A stretch of DNA of 64,000 bases from positions 4,832 to 68,831 of the forward strand of contig JBPCKZ010000244.1 in the NCBI GenBank assembly GCA_051003795.1, in the 5' to 3' direction. The notes beneath the pieces were generated by a model. It did not search any database. It was not told the DNA's origin and saw only the letters and a list, made by a program, of their open reading frames with translations. The translations under genes were made by a program, and so were the position numbers. Shown here in pieces: positions 1-8,842 of the stretch (position 1 is the first letter of the stretch; each line of letters starts with the position of its first letter). Source of the stretch: JALYXS01 sp051003795. Lineage in GTDB: Bacteria; Acidobacteriota; Terriglobia; Bryobacterales; Bryobacteraceae.

Positions 1-1
1 G

Positions 2-298
2 TTCGCATATTTTCTCGGGAAGCTGAAATCGACGCGGGATGGCGACGGCACGCTGCTCGATCACTCGATGATCGTCTATGGCAGCGGCATCTCCGACGGC
101 AACGCGCATAGCAAGGTGAATCTGCCGGTGGTGCTCGCCGGCCGCGGGAACGGGGCTTTGAAGCCGGGCAGGCACATCGCTTTCCCGAAAGGGACGCCCA
201 TGACGAACCTTTATTTAACGCTGCTCGATCGCATGGACGTGCATCCGGAGACGATCGGCGACAGCACCGGGAAGTTGCAGCACATCACGGAACTTTAG
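2..298 (+). CDS. DUF1552 domain protein, C-terminal part (cut by window edge)
   Basis: This is the 3' end of a gene that begins before base 1. The reading frame is open from base 2 and ends in TAG at 296-298. The visible 98 residues contain a DHSMIVYGSGISDGNAHSK-type stretch and a LPVVLAGRGNG motif, which are typical of the C-terminus of DUF1552 proteins, common in Acidobacteria and Planctomycetes. Members are usually exported proteins of unknown function and are often paired with a DUF1592/DUF1587 cytochrome-type protein, which would lie outside this window. The family call rests on motif recognition only. Nothing can be said about the start or any signal peptide. Confidence 0.75.
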   Translation, partial: FAYFLGKLKSTRDGDGTLLDHSMIVYGSGISDGNAHSKVNLPVVLAGRGNGALKPGRHIAFPKGTPMTNLYLTLLDRMDVHPETIGDSTGKLQHITEL

Positions 299-336
299 TC
301 GCGTTGCGCCGTCTACGGCCGCCGCACGATGAAATA

Positions 337-1788
337 TCAGCCTATTTTCCCGGCGAGCATAGGAGTGTGAGCCGCTTGCCTCGCCTGCGGCTCGCCATTC
401 TTCCGCGGCGCCGCCCGCCCGATACCGGTATAATCGAAGCCCGCCCGCCGGGCGGTCTCGGGGTCGAATAAATTGCGTCCGTCGACAAGTATGGCGCGCG
501 ACATCCGTTTCGCCAAGTCCGAGAGATCCAGATCCTTGAATTGCGGCCATTCCGTGACCACGACCAGGGCGTCGGCTTTGTCCGCGATGGTCACCGGGTC
601 CGTCGCATAGGAAATCCGCAAATCGGGGTGTTGTTCGCGGCAAGCGCCCATGGCGATAGGGTCGTACGCCCTCACCCGCGCGCCCATCTGCAACAGCTTT
701 TCGGCAATTTGCAGACTCGGGGCGTCCCGCAGATCGTCGGTGTTGGGCTTGAATGCCAGCCCGAGCAGGGCGATTGTCCTGCCCTTCAAAATGAAAAGCT
801 TCTCCTGGAGCTTCTGGATCACCAGTTGCCGCTGCACGCGGTTCACGGCGAGCGAGGCCTCGAGCAGGCGCGCCTGATATCCATATTCGCCCGCGATGTG
901 CAGCAAGGATTGCACGTCCTTGCCGAAACAACTTCCGCCCCAGCCGATGCCGGGATTCAGGAAACTGCGGCCAATCCGCGCATCGAGGCCAATGCCGGAC
1001 ATCACTTCCGTCGCGTCGGCGCCCACTCGCTCGCAAATGTTCGCGACTTCATTCGAGAAGCCGATTTTCATCGCGAGGAAAGCGTTGGCCGCATACTTGA
1101 TCATTTCCGCGCTGGTCAGCGTCGTGGTCACGAGGGGGACGTGGTGTAAGCCCGGAGGCCGGGGCAAAAACGAAGGCGCCGCGAACTTCTGATCTTTCAG
1201 CGCGTAATAAAGCTCGCGAAGAACCGAGATCGTCCGCTCGTCTTCGGCCCCCAAAACAATCCGGTCGGCATAGAATGAATCCGCGATTGCCGATCCTTCG
1301 CGCAAAAATTCCGGATTGCTGGCGACGCCGAACTCGATCTGATCCTCCATGCCGGACTGCGATTCGCGGATGCCTTCATGCACCAGCGTCTCGACCAGAT
1401 TTCCGCACCCGACCGGCACCGTGGACTTGTTGACGACGACGCGGTAGCGCGACGGGTCCATGGCCGCGCCGATGGCGCGCGCGGCGGCCTCGAGATAAAC
1501 CAGGTTCGCTTCGCCGCTCGGTTGCGGCGGCGTTCCGACGGCGATAAAAATTACATCGCTTTGCTTGACGGCGAGAGTGAGATCGGTCGCGAAATCAAGA
1601 CCGCCGTTGCGGTCCGCCAAGGGGAGAAGCTCGGCCAGAAACGGCTCATAGATCGGAATTTCGCCATTGCGAAGTTTCGCGATCTTCGATTCGTCCGTAT
1701 CCACGCAGGTGACACGGTGGCCGAGATAAGCGAGGCAGACCCCCGTCACCGTACCCACGTACCCCGTGCCGATTACCGTAACTCTCAT
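337..1788 (-). CDS. ugd: UDP-glucose/GDP-mannose 6-dehydrogenase family protein
   Basis: The 483-residue protein starts with the NAD-binding Rossmann motif VIGTGYVGTVTG and has the catalytic-cysteine segment GWGGSCFGKDV near residue 265. The C-terminal UDP-binding domain begins around GLAFKPNTDDLRDAPS. Family members oxidise UDP-glucose to UDP-glucuronate in two NAD-dependent steps, feeding exopolysaccharide or capsule synthesis. An AAGGAG ribosome site lies a few bases before the ATG at 1788. The gene is last in the minus-strand run from 7.1 kb, 67 bases after moeA. The substrate (UDP-glucose versus GDP-mannose or UDP-N-acetylsugar) cannot be fixed by eye, but UDP-glucose is most likely. Confidence 0.9.
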   Translation of the reverse strand: MRVTVIGTGYVGTVTGVCLAYLGHRVTCVDTDESKIAKLRNGEIPIYEPFLAELLPLADRNGGLDFATDLTLAVKQSDVIFIAVGTPPQPSGEANLVYLEAAARAIGAAMDPSRYRVVVNKSTVPVGCGNLVETLVHEGIRESQSGMEDQIEFGVASNPEFLREGSAIADSFYADRIVLGAEDERTISVLRELYYALKDQKFAAPSFLPRPPGLHHVPLVTTTLTSAEMIKYAANAFLAMKIGFSNEVANICERVGADATEVMSGIGLDARIGRSFLNPGIGWGGSCFGKDVQSLLHIAGEYGYQARLLEASLAVNRVQRQLVIQKLQEKLFILKGRTIALLGLAFKPNTDDLRDAPSLQIAEKLLQMGARVRAYDPIAMGACREQHPDLRISYATDPVTIADKADALVVVTEWPQFKDLDLSDLAKRMSRAILVDGRNLFDPETARRAGFDYTGIGRAAPRKNGEPQARQAAHTPMLAGKIG

Positions 1789-1855
1789 CTGGCTCCTTGT
1801 AATCGAACTAATCGCCGTGAATTAAGCCGTGAATCAATAAGTGTAGCGCCTTCCT

Positions 1856-3037
1856 TCATTTCAGCAGCACCGGCATCAGATCGCCGGCGCTCCATGCTTC
1901 GCGATCCGCGTCGGCCACCAGAAAAGCATTCCCCCGGCACAAAGCCGGAACATCGCTCGAACCCTTCCATGGAACGGGCGTGAGACTTGCGCCCTCGCCC
2001 ACGTAAGCCGGCAGAAACCGCGTGAGACCCTTTTTATGGCGGAATTCTTGCGTAAGCCGCGCCAGAGTCAACGGTAGGGCCGATTCCGCTTGCCCCCCAA
2101 GCAGTTCCAAAGCCGCGCGCGCGAACAATTCAAACGTCACCATGGTCGATGCCGGATTGCCCGGCAGTCCGAAAAAGAAGCGCTCCCGCGCGCGCCCAAA
2201 CACCAACGGCTGTCCCGGCTGGATGGCCACGCGGTCGAAGTAAAACCCGGCGCCGCATCCGGCCAGCACTTTTTCGACAATATCGTACTTCCCCGCCGAA
2301 ACGCCTCCCGAAAGGAGCAGCATGTCGGACGACAAACCGCGATCGACTAGCGCGCGCGTATCTTCGTAATCGTCTTTAGCCACCGCCAGGATCTCCGGGA
2401 TGCCGCCCGCGCGTGTCACTTGAATCGCGAGCGAGTAGACATTCGAGTTGCGAATCTGGTGATCGAGCGGGGTATCCGTGATGGCAACGATTTCGTCGCC
2501 GGTTGCTAGAATCGCGACCCGCGGCTTCCGGTAGACAGGGACCGGTTCGCATCCCACTGTTGCCAGCAACGCCAGGTCGGTGAACGTTAAACGCTTGCCC
2601 GCCGGAAGTAGCGGTTGGCCGGCTCGCGCTTCCCCGCCCCGGGCGTTGATGAACTGCCCGGTCGGGACCGCGCGAGTGAAACGGATGGTTGCGCCGGTGC
2701 GTTCGACATGTTCGACCATGACAACCGCATCGGCGCCATTCGGAATGGGAGCCCCGGTCATGATTTCGACGGCCTCGCCGGCCTTCACCGTGCCCGCGTA
2801 GGATTCACCGGCACGAACTTCGCCTACAACCTGTAGTTCTCCGGGCAGTTCGTCCGAGCGCACCGCAAAACCGTCGCGGGTGGCGCGATCGAGCGGCGGG
2901 TAGTCCCGATCGGCGCGAATTTCTTCGGCAAGTACCCGGCCGCCGGCGGCTTCAAGAGCGACGATCTCCGTCGCGGGCGTAACCCGGGCGCGATTCACTT
3001 CGCGGATGACACACTCGCGAGCCTCTTCAAAAGTCAT
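1856..3037 (-). CDS. moeA: Molybdopterin molybdenumtransferase MoeA
   Basis: The 393-residue protein inserts molybdate into adenylylated molybdopterin, the last step of molybdenum cofactor synthesis. Visible family motifs are MTGAPIPNGADAVVMVE, ILATGDEIV, LLSGGVSAGKYDIVEK and FGLPGNPASTMVTFE, covering the MoeA N-terminal and MoCF-binding domains. The frame is open further upstream, but I chose the ATG at 3037 because it gives the normal start MTFEEAREC and overlaps the ddl stop as ATGA (3034-3037), which suggests translational coupling. No other cofactor-synthesis gene is near, so the operon link with ddl and arginase looks incidental. Confidence 0.93.
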   Translation of the reverse strand: MTFEEARECVIREVNRARVTPATEIVALEAAGGRVLAEEIRADRDYPPLDRATRDGFAVRSDELPGELQVVGEVRAGESYAGTVKAGEAVEIMTGAPIPNGADAVVMVEHVERTGATIRFTRAVPTGQFINARGGEARAGQPLLPAGKRLTFTDLALLATVGCEPVPVYRKPRVAILATGDEIVAITDTPLDHQIRNSNVYSLAIQVTRAGGIPEILAVAKDDYEDTRALVDRGLSSDMLLLSGGVSAGKYDIVEKVLAGCGAGFYFDRVAIQPGQPLVFGRARERFFFGLPGNPASTMVTFELFARAALELLGGQAESALPLTLARLTQEFRHKKGLTRFLPAYVGEGASLTPVPWKGSSDVPALCRGNAFLVADADREAWSAGDLMPVLLK

Positions 3038-4011
3038 CGCGTGAAACGCGTTGCCTTCCGCCGCGCGTGGCGTTCCAGCGCCAGTTCGATCAATCGGTCG
3101 ATCAATTGCGCGAACGCAATCCCGCCGTGCTCCCACATTTTCGGAAACATGCTGATGGAAGTAAACCCCGGAATCGTATTGATCTCGTTGATGTACAACT
3201 TGCCCGTCGCGTTCTCCAGCAGAAAATCGACGCGCGCCATTCCCTCGCACTGCACGGCCTCGTAGCACCCGATCGCAAGCCGCCGCATCTCCTCCGTTTG
3301 CTCCGGCGGGAGCTTTGCGGGCAATTCGAATCTCGCCTGGTTCAGCAGATATTTATCCTCATAATCGTAAAACTCGCGAGACGGCAATATCTCGCATGGC
3401 ATCGATGCCAGCGGCTTTTCGTTTCCCATCACCGAACACTCGAACTCGCGTCCCGCAATGCCGCGCTCCACGATTATCTTGCTGTCGAACTCAGCCGCGA
3501 GGGCCACGGCGGTTTCCAGTCCCGCGCAATCATGCGCTTTCGAAATTCCTACCGACGACCCGAGATTTGCCGGCTTCACAAACATCGGAAAATCGAAGCT
3601 CGCGCAAAGCTCTTCCGTGGCCAGGTTATCGCGCGTCAGAATGCGGTACTCGACCACCGGCAGCCCGCGATCCCGGCACACGCGCTTCATCATGTCTTTA
3701 TCCATCGAGACGGCGGATGCGAGCACGCCCGCCCCGACGTAAGGCAGATCCGCGAGTTCGAGCAGCCCTTGCACCGTGCCGTCTTCGCCGAACGTGCCGT
3801 GTAGGATCGGAAACACGACGTCGATGTGCGACTGCGCGCCAGGCTCCGGGAGTATCGGCTTCGGGCTCCACTTGCCCTCTTTGCTAATGCGGTAATGCAG
3901 AATTTCATAGCGCGAGGGATCCAGCGCCCGAATAATCGATTCGGCGGAGCGGATCGAAATCTCGTGCTCGCCCGAACGTCCGCCATAGACGATTGCGACG
4001 CGAAGTTTCAT
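3034..4011 (-). CDS. ddl: D-alanine--D-alanine ligase
   Basis: This 325-residue ATP-grasp enzyme joins two D-alanines for the peptidoglycan precursor. The N-terminus has GGRSGEHEISIRSA, followed by GTFGEDGTVQGLLEL, the ATP-binding KPANLGSSVGISK segment and the C-terminal EINTIPGFTSISMFPKMW motif with the metal ligands. Its length matches the family. Its ATG at 4011 overlaps the arginase TAA by one base (TAATG), and its own stop overlaps moeA, so it lies in a tightly packed operon. The enzyme acts in the cytoplasm. Confidence 0.95.
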   Translation of the reverse strand: MKLRVAIVYGGRSGEHEISIRSAESIIRALDPSRYEILHYRISKEGKWSPKPILPEPGAQSHIDVVFPILHGTFGEDGTVQGLLELADLPYVGAGVLASAVSMDKDMMKRVCRDRGLPVVEYRILTRDNLATEELCASFDFPMFVKPANLGSSVGISKAHDCAGLETAVALAAEFDSKIIVERGIAGREFECSVMGNEKPLASMPCEILPSREFYDYEDKYLLNQARFELPAKLPPEQTEEMRRLAIGCYEAVQCEGMARVDFLLENATGKLYINEINTIPGFTSISMFPKMWEHGGIAFAQLIDRLIELALERHARRKATRFTR

Positions 4012-4925
4012 TAGATGATTTTTTTCCCTAGCGCGGACATTACCAGCTCAACCGCGAGATCGGCGGTGCGATTCACTTCGTCGATCGCGGGATTCACTTC
4101 GACCACTTCCATCGAAATCATGTTTCCGCTGTCGCAAATCATTTCCATGGCAAGGTGCGCCTCGCGATAAGTCGCGCCGCCGCGCACGGGAGTACCCACG
4201 CCCGGAGCCTCGCGCGGATCGACAAAATCGAGATCGAGAGAAAGGTGGAAGCCGGCCGTGCCGCGCGAGACCGCCGCGATCGCTTCATCCATCACCGGGC
4301 GCAGCCCGCGCTCGTCGATATCGCGCATGGTGAACACGCTTACGCCGGATTCGCGCACTTGCGGGCGCTCCCGATTATCGACCTCGCGGACGCCGACCAG
4401 CGCGACATTTTGCGCGGCGGTCTTCGGAGAGAAACCGAACAGGCGCGTCAGCTCCGGCGGACCCATTCCGATGCAGCAGGCGAGCGGCATGCCGTGAACG
4501 TTCCCGCTCGGACTGCTCTCCGGCGTGTTCATGTCGGCGTGCGCGTCGATCCAGAGGAGGCCCAGCTTCTCGCCCTTTTCGCGAAGCACGCGCGCCATTC
4601 CGGCCACCGTGCCGATCGCGATCGAATGATCGCCGCCCAGCACCAGCGGGGCTTTGCCTTCCGATGCCGCTTGCACGACCATTTCGCCCAAGCGCTCGCA
4701 CACGGCCGCAATTTGCGGAAGATATTTGGCATCGCGCGGACCTTCGGGCAGGCTCTCGGCTTGCTCGACGGCAACATTGCCGAGATCTTCGACATCGTAG
4801 CCGAGCGCCGCCACTCGCTTGTTTAGATTGGCGACCCGTAGCGCGGATGGACCCATGTCCACGCCTCGGCGGTCCGAGCCGAGATCGAGAGGCGCGCCGA
4901 TAATCGCGATGCTCGAATGCTTCAT
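4011..4925 (-). CDS. Arginase (ureohydrolase family)
   Basis: The 304-residue protein has the manganese-binding signatures of ureohydrolases: GGDHSIAIGT, DAHADMNTPE and SLDLDFVDPREAPGVGTP. The overall pattern (IIGAPLDLG near the start, and VDMGPSALR) resembles bacterial arginase RocF more than agmatinase, so it probably cleaves arginine to ornithine and urea. The open frame extends upstream into asnS, but the ATG at 4925, giving MKHSSIAIIGAPLDLG, is the natural start and lies 16 bases after the asnS stop. Agmatinase or formimidoylglutamase remain possible. No other arginine-catabolism gene is adjacent. Confidence 0.88.
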   Translation of the reverse strand: MKHSSIAIIGAPLDLGSDRRGVDMGPSALRVANLNKRVAALGYDVEDLGNVAVEQAESLPEGPRDAKYLPQIAAVCERLGEMVVQAASEGKAPLVLGGDHSIAIGTVAGMARVLREKGEKLGLLWIDAHADMNTPESSPSGNVHGMPLACCIGMGPPELTRLFGFSPKTAAQNVALVGVREVDNRERPQVRESGVSVFTMRDIDERGLRPVMDEAIAAVSRGTAGFHLSLDLDFVDPREAPGVGTPVRGGATYREAHLAMEMICDSGNMISMEVVEVNPAIDEVNRTADLAVELVMSALGKKII

Positions 4926-4941
4926 GCGCGCGCCACAAGGC

Positions 4942-6249
4942 TCATGGACGCAACCGGTAAAGCATTCGCGGGAACGCGATCGTCTCGCGAATGTGCTCCA
5001 GGCCGCAGATCCATGCCACGCAGCGCTCGATGCCCATGCCGAAACCGCCATGCGGCACCGTTCCGTACTTGCGTAAATCGATGTACCAGTCGAACGCTTC
5101 GGCAGGCAGATGGTGCTCTTCAATGCGGCGCAGCAACAGCTTGAGATCGTGCACGCGCTGCCCTCCGCCGATGATTTCCCCGTAGCCTTCGGGCGCGAGC
5201 ACATCCACTCCCAGCGCAACTTCGGGGCGCTCCGGGTCGGGCGCCATGTAGAAGGCCTTGATCGCCGAGGGATACCGGTCCACCAGGATGGGCCGATCGA
5301 ATTGCTGTGTCAGGATCGTCTCGTCCCCGCCGCCGAAATCGCCGCCCCACTGAATCTCGCTGCCCTTTTCCTGAAGAATTTTGACGGCCTCGTCATAACT
5401 CAGCCGGGGGAACGGCGACCGCACCGCTTCCAATTTCGAGACGTCGCGTTCGAGCGCCTTCAACTCGGCCTGGCGCGTCTCGAGCACGCGTCCGACGACA
5501 AACACGATCATCTCTTCGGCCACGCGCTTCACTTCTTCGAGATCGGCGTAGGCCATCTCCGGTTCAACCATCCAGAACTCGGTAAGGTGGCGGCGCGTCT
5601 TCGATTTCTCCGCGCGAAACGTGGGGCCGAAGCAATAGACTTTCCCGAACGCCATGGCATTCGCTTCGTTATATAGCTGGCCCGATTGCGTCAAATAGGC
5701 CTTCGCATCGTCGAAATAATTCACTTCAAACAGCGTCGTGGTGCCCTCGCAGGCGGCGGGCGTGAAGATGGGCGTATCGATTAACGTGAAGCCATGATCG
5801 TCGAAATAATCGCGCACGGCCTTGATTATGGCGTGGCGCACGCGCATGATCGCATGCTGGCGCTGGCTGCGCAGCCAGAGATGCCTGCGATCCATCAGGA
5901 ATTCCGTGCCGTGATCCTTCGGCGAGATCGGATACGGATCGGATTCCGGAACACGCTGTATTACCCGCACGTTTTCGATATCCATCTCATATCCGCCCGC
6001 CGCGCGCGCATCGGCGCGGACCTTGCCGGTCACCACGATGGACGATTCCTGCGTCAGATTCTTGATCTCATCGAATAGCGCCTCGGGCAGGGCGCTCTTC
6101 ACGGCGACGCACTGCAACAGGCCCGTGCCGTCGCGCAGCAGCGGGAAGCAGATCTTCCCGGATTTTCGAAGGTTGTAAAGCCAGCCCGCAATTTCGACCG
6201 TCTCGTTTTCGTGGCGCGAAACTTCGGAGATGCCGATCCTTTCGGGCAT
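4942..6249 (-). CDS. asnS: Asparagine--tRNA ligase
   Basis: The 435-residue class II aminoacyl-tRNA synthetase has an N-terminal OB-fold anticodon domain (about residues 1-110, with VEIAGWLYNLRKSGK). Motif 2 lies around FGPTFRAEKSKTRRHLTEFW and motif 3 is GFGMGIERCVAWICG. The GGDFGGGDETILTQ stretch and the length favour AsnRS over the longer bacterial AspRS. It charges tRNA-Asn in the cytoplasm. The ATG at 6249 shares one base with the TAA of the upstream TIM-barrel gene. A non-discriminating aspartyl synthetase is the main alternative. Confidence 0.93.
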   Translation of the reverse strand: MPERIGISEVSRHENETVEIAGWLYNLRKSGKICFPLLRDGTGLLQCVAVKSALPEALFDEIKNLTQESSIVVTGKVRADARAAGGYEMDIENVRVIQRVPESDPYPISPKDHGTEFLMDRRHLWLRSQRQHAIMRVRHAIIKAVRDYFDDHGFTLIDTPIFTPAACEGTTTLFEVNYFDDAKAYLTQSGQLYNEANAMAFGKVYCFGPTFRAEKSKTRRHLTEFWMVEPEMAYADLEEVKRVAEEMIVFVVGRVLETRQAELKALERDVSKLEAVRSPFPRLSYDEAVKILQEKGSEIQWGGDFGGGDETILTQQFDRPILVDRYPSAIKAFYMAPDPERPEVALGVDVLAPEGYGEIIGGGQRVHDLKLLLRRIEEHHLPAEAFDWYIDLRKYGTVPHGGFGMGIERCVAWICGLEHIRETIAFPRMLYRLRP

Positions 6250-7094
6250 TACGCCCGCTCCAAGCCGGCGTGCTCCAGGCGGTCGTACACCTCATTGACG
6301 GAATCGAGCGGATGCTCCATGTCGGCCACTTCTTTGAGCTCCAGCAGCATCGGATATTGATCGGGACGCGCTCGTAGCAACTGCATCGTCTTCGACCAAT
6401 CCACCGTGCCCCCTTCGGCCAAAAATGGGAACAGATGCTTGTCCTCTTTGCCGTCGTTATCGTGGATGTGGAGAGAACGGATTCGCTCTTTCATGATGGC
6501 GAACTCGCTCTCGATTCCACCGCCGATGTTGGCGTGGCCGAGATCGAAAACAAAATTCATGTCGAGGTGAGTTACCTTCAGGAATTGCTGGAGACGTCCG
6601 GCGGTCGAAAGCTCATTCGGAATATTTTCGAGCAGGATCTCCACGCCGCGCTGATGCGCGAACAGAATCAGCCCTTCGAGCGCGGTAAACGCGGCATCGA
6701 GGGCATGCTCGCTGAACTCCTGGTTGGACACGCCGAGATGCTGGACCATGTACCGGAACGGCACCGTTTCCGCGATTTCGAGCGCGCGCTTGATCTCATC
6801 CACGGCGAAGATGTGCCTTGATTTGTTGCGCTCGGTGATGTCGACGATCGAATCCGGGCCGGAGCGGCCCCAAATTTCATCGGTATGCATGGGCGAGTGG
6901 ATCGAGTGAAGCTTAAGCTCGGAGTCGCGGAACCAGTAGCCAAGTTCGGAGATCCGCGATTTATTCCTATAATCCAAATGCTGGCGCGCGCAGAAGATTT
7001 CGACCGCCGGGATGCCGGCCTGCACAGCCTTTTCGAGCCATGCAGTCGTGAGGCGGTGGTTGACTATGAGATGGGTGGAGAGAACGCGATTCAT
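6249..7094 (-). CDS. Sugar phosphate isomerase/epimerase-like TIM-barrel protein
   Basis: The 281-residue protein looks like an AP-endonuclease-2/xylose-isomerase-like TIM barrel. It has KLHSIHSPMH, MVQHLGVSNQEFSEHALDA, EILLENIPNELSTAG, NFVFDLGHANIGGG and RSLHIHDNDGKEDKHLFP. The His, Glu, Asp and His residues in these segments sit where the family binds metal. The substrate is unknown. An in-frame TTG lies one codon upstream, but the ATG at 7094 is preferred; no clear ribosome site is visible for either. It is the first gene of the block overlapping asnS and starts 37 bases after the ggt stop. Confidence 0.8.
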   Translation of the reverse strand: MNRVLSTHLIVNHRLTTAWLEKAVQAGIPAVEIFCARQHLDYRNKSRISELGYWFRDSELKLHSIHSPMHTDEIWGRSGPDSIVDITERNKSRHIFAVDEIKRALEIAETVPFRYMVQHLGVSNQEFSEHALDAAFTALEGLILFAHQRGVEILLENIPNELSTAGRLQQFLKVTHLDMNFVFDLGHANIGGGIESEFAIMKERIRSLHIHDNDGKEDKHLFPFLAEGGTVDWSKTMQLLRARPDQYPMLLELKEVADMEHPLDSVNEVYDRLEHAGLERA

Positions 7095-7131
7095 CAAACT
7101 TTATAATGACAGGCGATAATGACTGGAAGCG

Positions 7132-8799
7132 CTAATAGCCCTTGGCGGTTCCTTCCGAGCGGCCATCCGGCGCGCCTTCGAGCCACGTTCCGTCGTTCAG
7201 GATCACGGCCGCATCGCCGATCGCGCCGACCTGTTTGATCTGGTGGCCCTTCGATTTCAGGAGATCGATGGTATCCGGCGAGAATCCGCGTTCCATGACG
7301 ATCGCGTCGGGCAGCCATTGATGGTGGATGCGCGGCCGATCGACCGCTTCCTGGGCGTTCATTCGGAAATCGACCACATTCAAGATCACCTGCAAAACGG
7401 TGTTGATGATCGTCGGTCCGCCGGGCGAACCCACGACTAGGAACAGCTTGCCGTCCTGTAAGAGAATGGTCGGCGTCATGGAAGACAGCGGCGTCTTATG
7501 CGGCGCGATGGCATTCGCCTCGCCCTGAATCAGGCCGTACGCGTTCGCTTCGCCGGGCTTGGGCGCAAAATCGTCCATCTCGTTGTTCAAGAGAAATCCG
7601 AGCTTGGCGGCCGTCACTCCGCTTCCGAATCCGCCGTTCAACGTATAGGTCACGGCCACGGCGGTTCCTTCCGCGTCGACAATCGAATAGTGCGTGGTTT
7701 CCGTGCTTTCACGCGCCGGCTTGCCGGGATGCACCGCATCGCTCGGCGTCGCGCGCACGGGATCGATCGATTGCCGCAAGGTCGCGATGTACTCTTTGTC
7801 GAGCAGCGCGGAAACCGGAACTTTGTAGAAGTCCGGATCTCCCATATACTCGCTGCGGTCCGCGAAATAACGCCGCATGGTCTCCGCCATGAAATGTAAA
7901 GATGCCGCCGAGCCCGCTCCGGATTTCCAATAGTCCGTTCCTTCGAGCACGCCGAGCATCTGCAGAATACCGACGCCGCCGGAACTCGGGGGCGGCGAAG
8001 TGATAATCGTATATCCGCGATAACTGCCGGTGAGCGGCGCGCGCTCGAAAACTTTGTAGTCGCGCAGATCGGCGAGCGTGATGGGGCCGCCGTGCTCTTG
8101 CATGTCGGCGGCGAGGAGGCGCGCGGTTTCGCCCTCGTAAAAATCTTTCGCGCCGCGGTCGCGAATGCGCTGCAAGGTACGACTGAGCTCCGGCTGGACC
8201 AGGAGGGCGCCCGGTTGATAAAACTCACCGTTTTTCAGAAAAATTCGCTTCGATTCCGGAAAAGCTTCCAGCCTTTCGGCGGTCGAGTCCCCATGCAGCG
8301 ATTCGGCCAGGTTATACGAAACGGGGAACCCTTTGGCCGCCAGTTCAACTGCGGGATTTACGAGATCCTTCCATGGCTTGCGGCCGTATTTCCGGTGAGC
8401 GAACTCCAGACCTTTGACCGTGCCGGGAATGCCCGAAGCGCGATAGCCCGTCCAACTGTCTTGCGTGGCGTTACCTTGCGCGTCGAGATACATATCGCGC
8501 GACGCGGACGCCGGAGCGCGCTCGCGAAAATCGACAAAAGCGGTCCGGCCATCCGCGAAACGGATCAGCATGAATCCGCCTCCGCCGAGGTTTCCCGCCG
8601 ATGGATGCGTCACCGAAAGTGCGAAGCCGACGGCCACCGCCGCATCGACCGCATTGCCGCCGGATTCGAGAACGGCTTCACCGGCATCGGTGGCATGGCG
8701 CTCGTGCGTCACCACCATGCCGTGCTTCGCGCGAACCGGCTGCCGCGCGGCAAGCGGCAGCGCAAGGAGAAGAACGAGGAGGCAACGCGTTCGGCGCAT
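7132..8799 (-). CDS. ggt: Gamma-glutamyltransferase (exported)
   Basis: The 555-residue precursor starts with a short signal peptide (MRRTRCLLVLLLALPLAA). GGT hallmarks are SGGNAVDAAVAVGFAL and GNLGGGGFMLIR near the N-terminus, and TTHYSIVD at about residue 368, where the family cleaves itself and the first Thr becomes the nucleophile of the small subunit. The C-terminal half has NNEMDDF, PLSSMTPTILL and GSPGGPTIINTV. The enzyme transfers or hydrolyses gamma-glutamyl groups of glutathione and related peptides in the periplasm. The ATG at 8799 was chosen over one seven codons upstream because it places the signal peptide at the very start. Confidence 0.94.
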   Translation of the reverse strand: MRRTRCLLVLLLALPLAARQPVRAKHGMVVTHERHATDAGEAVLESGGNAVDAAVAVGFALSVTHPSAGNLGGGGFMLIRFADGRTAFVDFRERAPASASRDMYLDAQGNATQDSWTGYRASGIPGTVKGLEFAHRKYGRKPWKDLVNPAVELAAKGFPVSYNLAESLHGDSTAERLEAFPESKRIFLKNGEFYQPGALLVQPELSRTLQRIRDRGAKDFYEGETARLLAADMQEHGGPITLADLRDYKVFERAPLTGSYRGYTIITSPPPSSGGVGILQMLGVLEGTDYWKSGAGSAASLHFMAETMRRYFADRSEYMGDPDFYKVPVSALLDKEYIATLRQSIDPVRATPSDAVHPGKPARESTETTHYSIVDAEGTAVAVTYTLNGGFGSGVTAAKLGFLLNNEMDDFAPKPGEANAYGLIQGEANAIAPHKTPLSSMTPTILLQDGKLFLVVGSPGGPTIINTVLQVILNVVDFRMNAQEAVDRPRIHHQWLPDAIVMERGFSPDTIDLLKSKGHQIKQVGAIGDAAVILNDGTWLEGAPDGRSEGTAKGY

Positions 8800-8842
8800 T
8801 GACTCTAATGTACCGCCCAAGGGAGCGGTCTATCCGTGCGCT

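Noticed and set aside
215..1036. 273-residue minus-strand frame overlapping ugd
   Set aside because: It overlaps ugd in another frame on the same strand; the ugd frame shows all family motifs.
541..1149. Long open frame on the plus strand across ugd, with similar shadows opposite most minus-strand genes
   Set aside because: High GC gives long open antisense frames; the opposite strand carries clear, full-length known proteins, and the plus-strand translations are Arg-rich without any motif.
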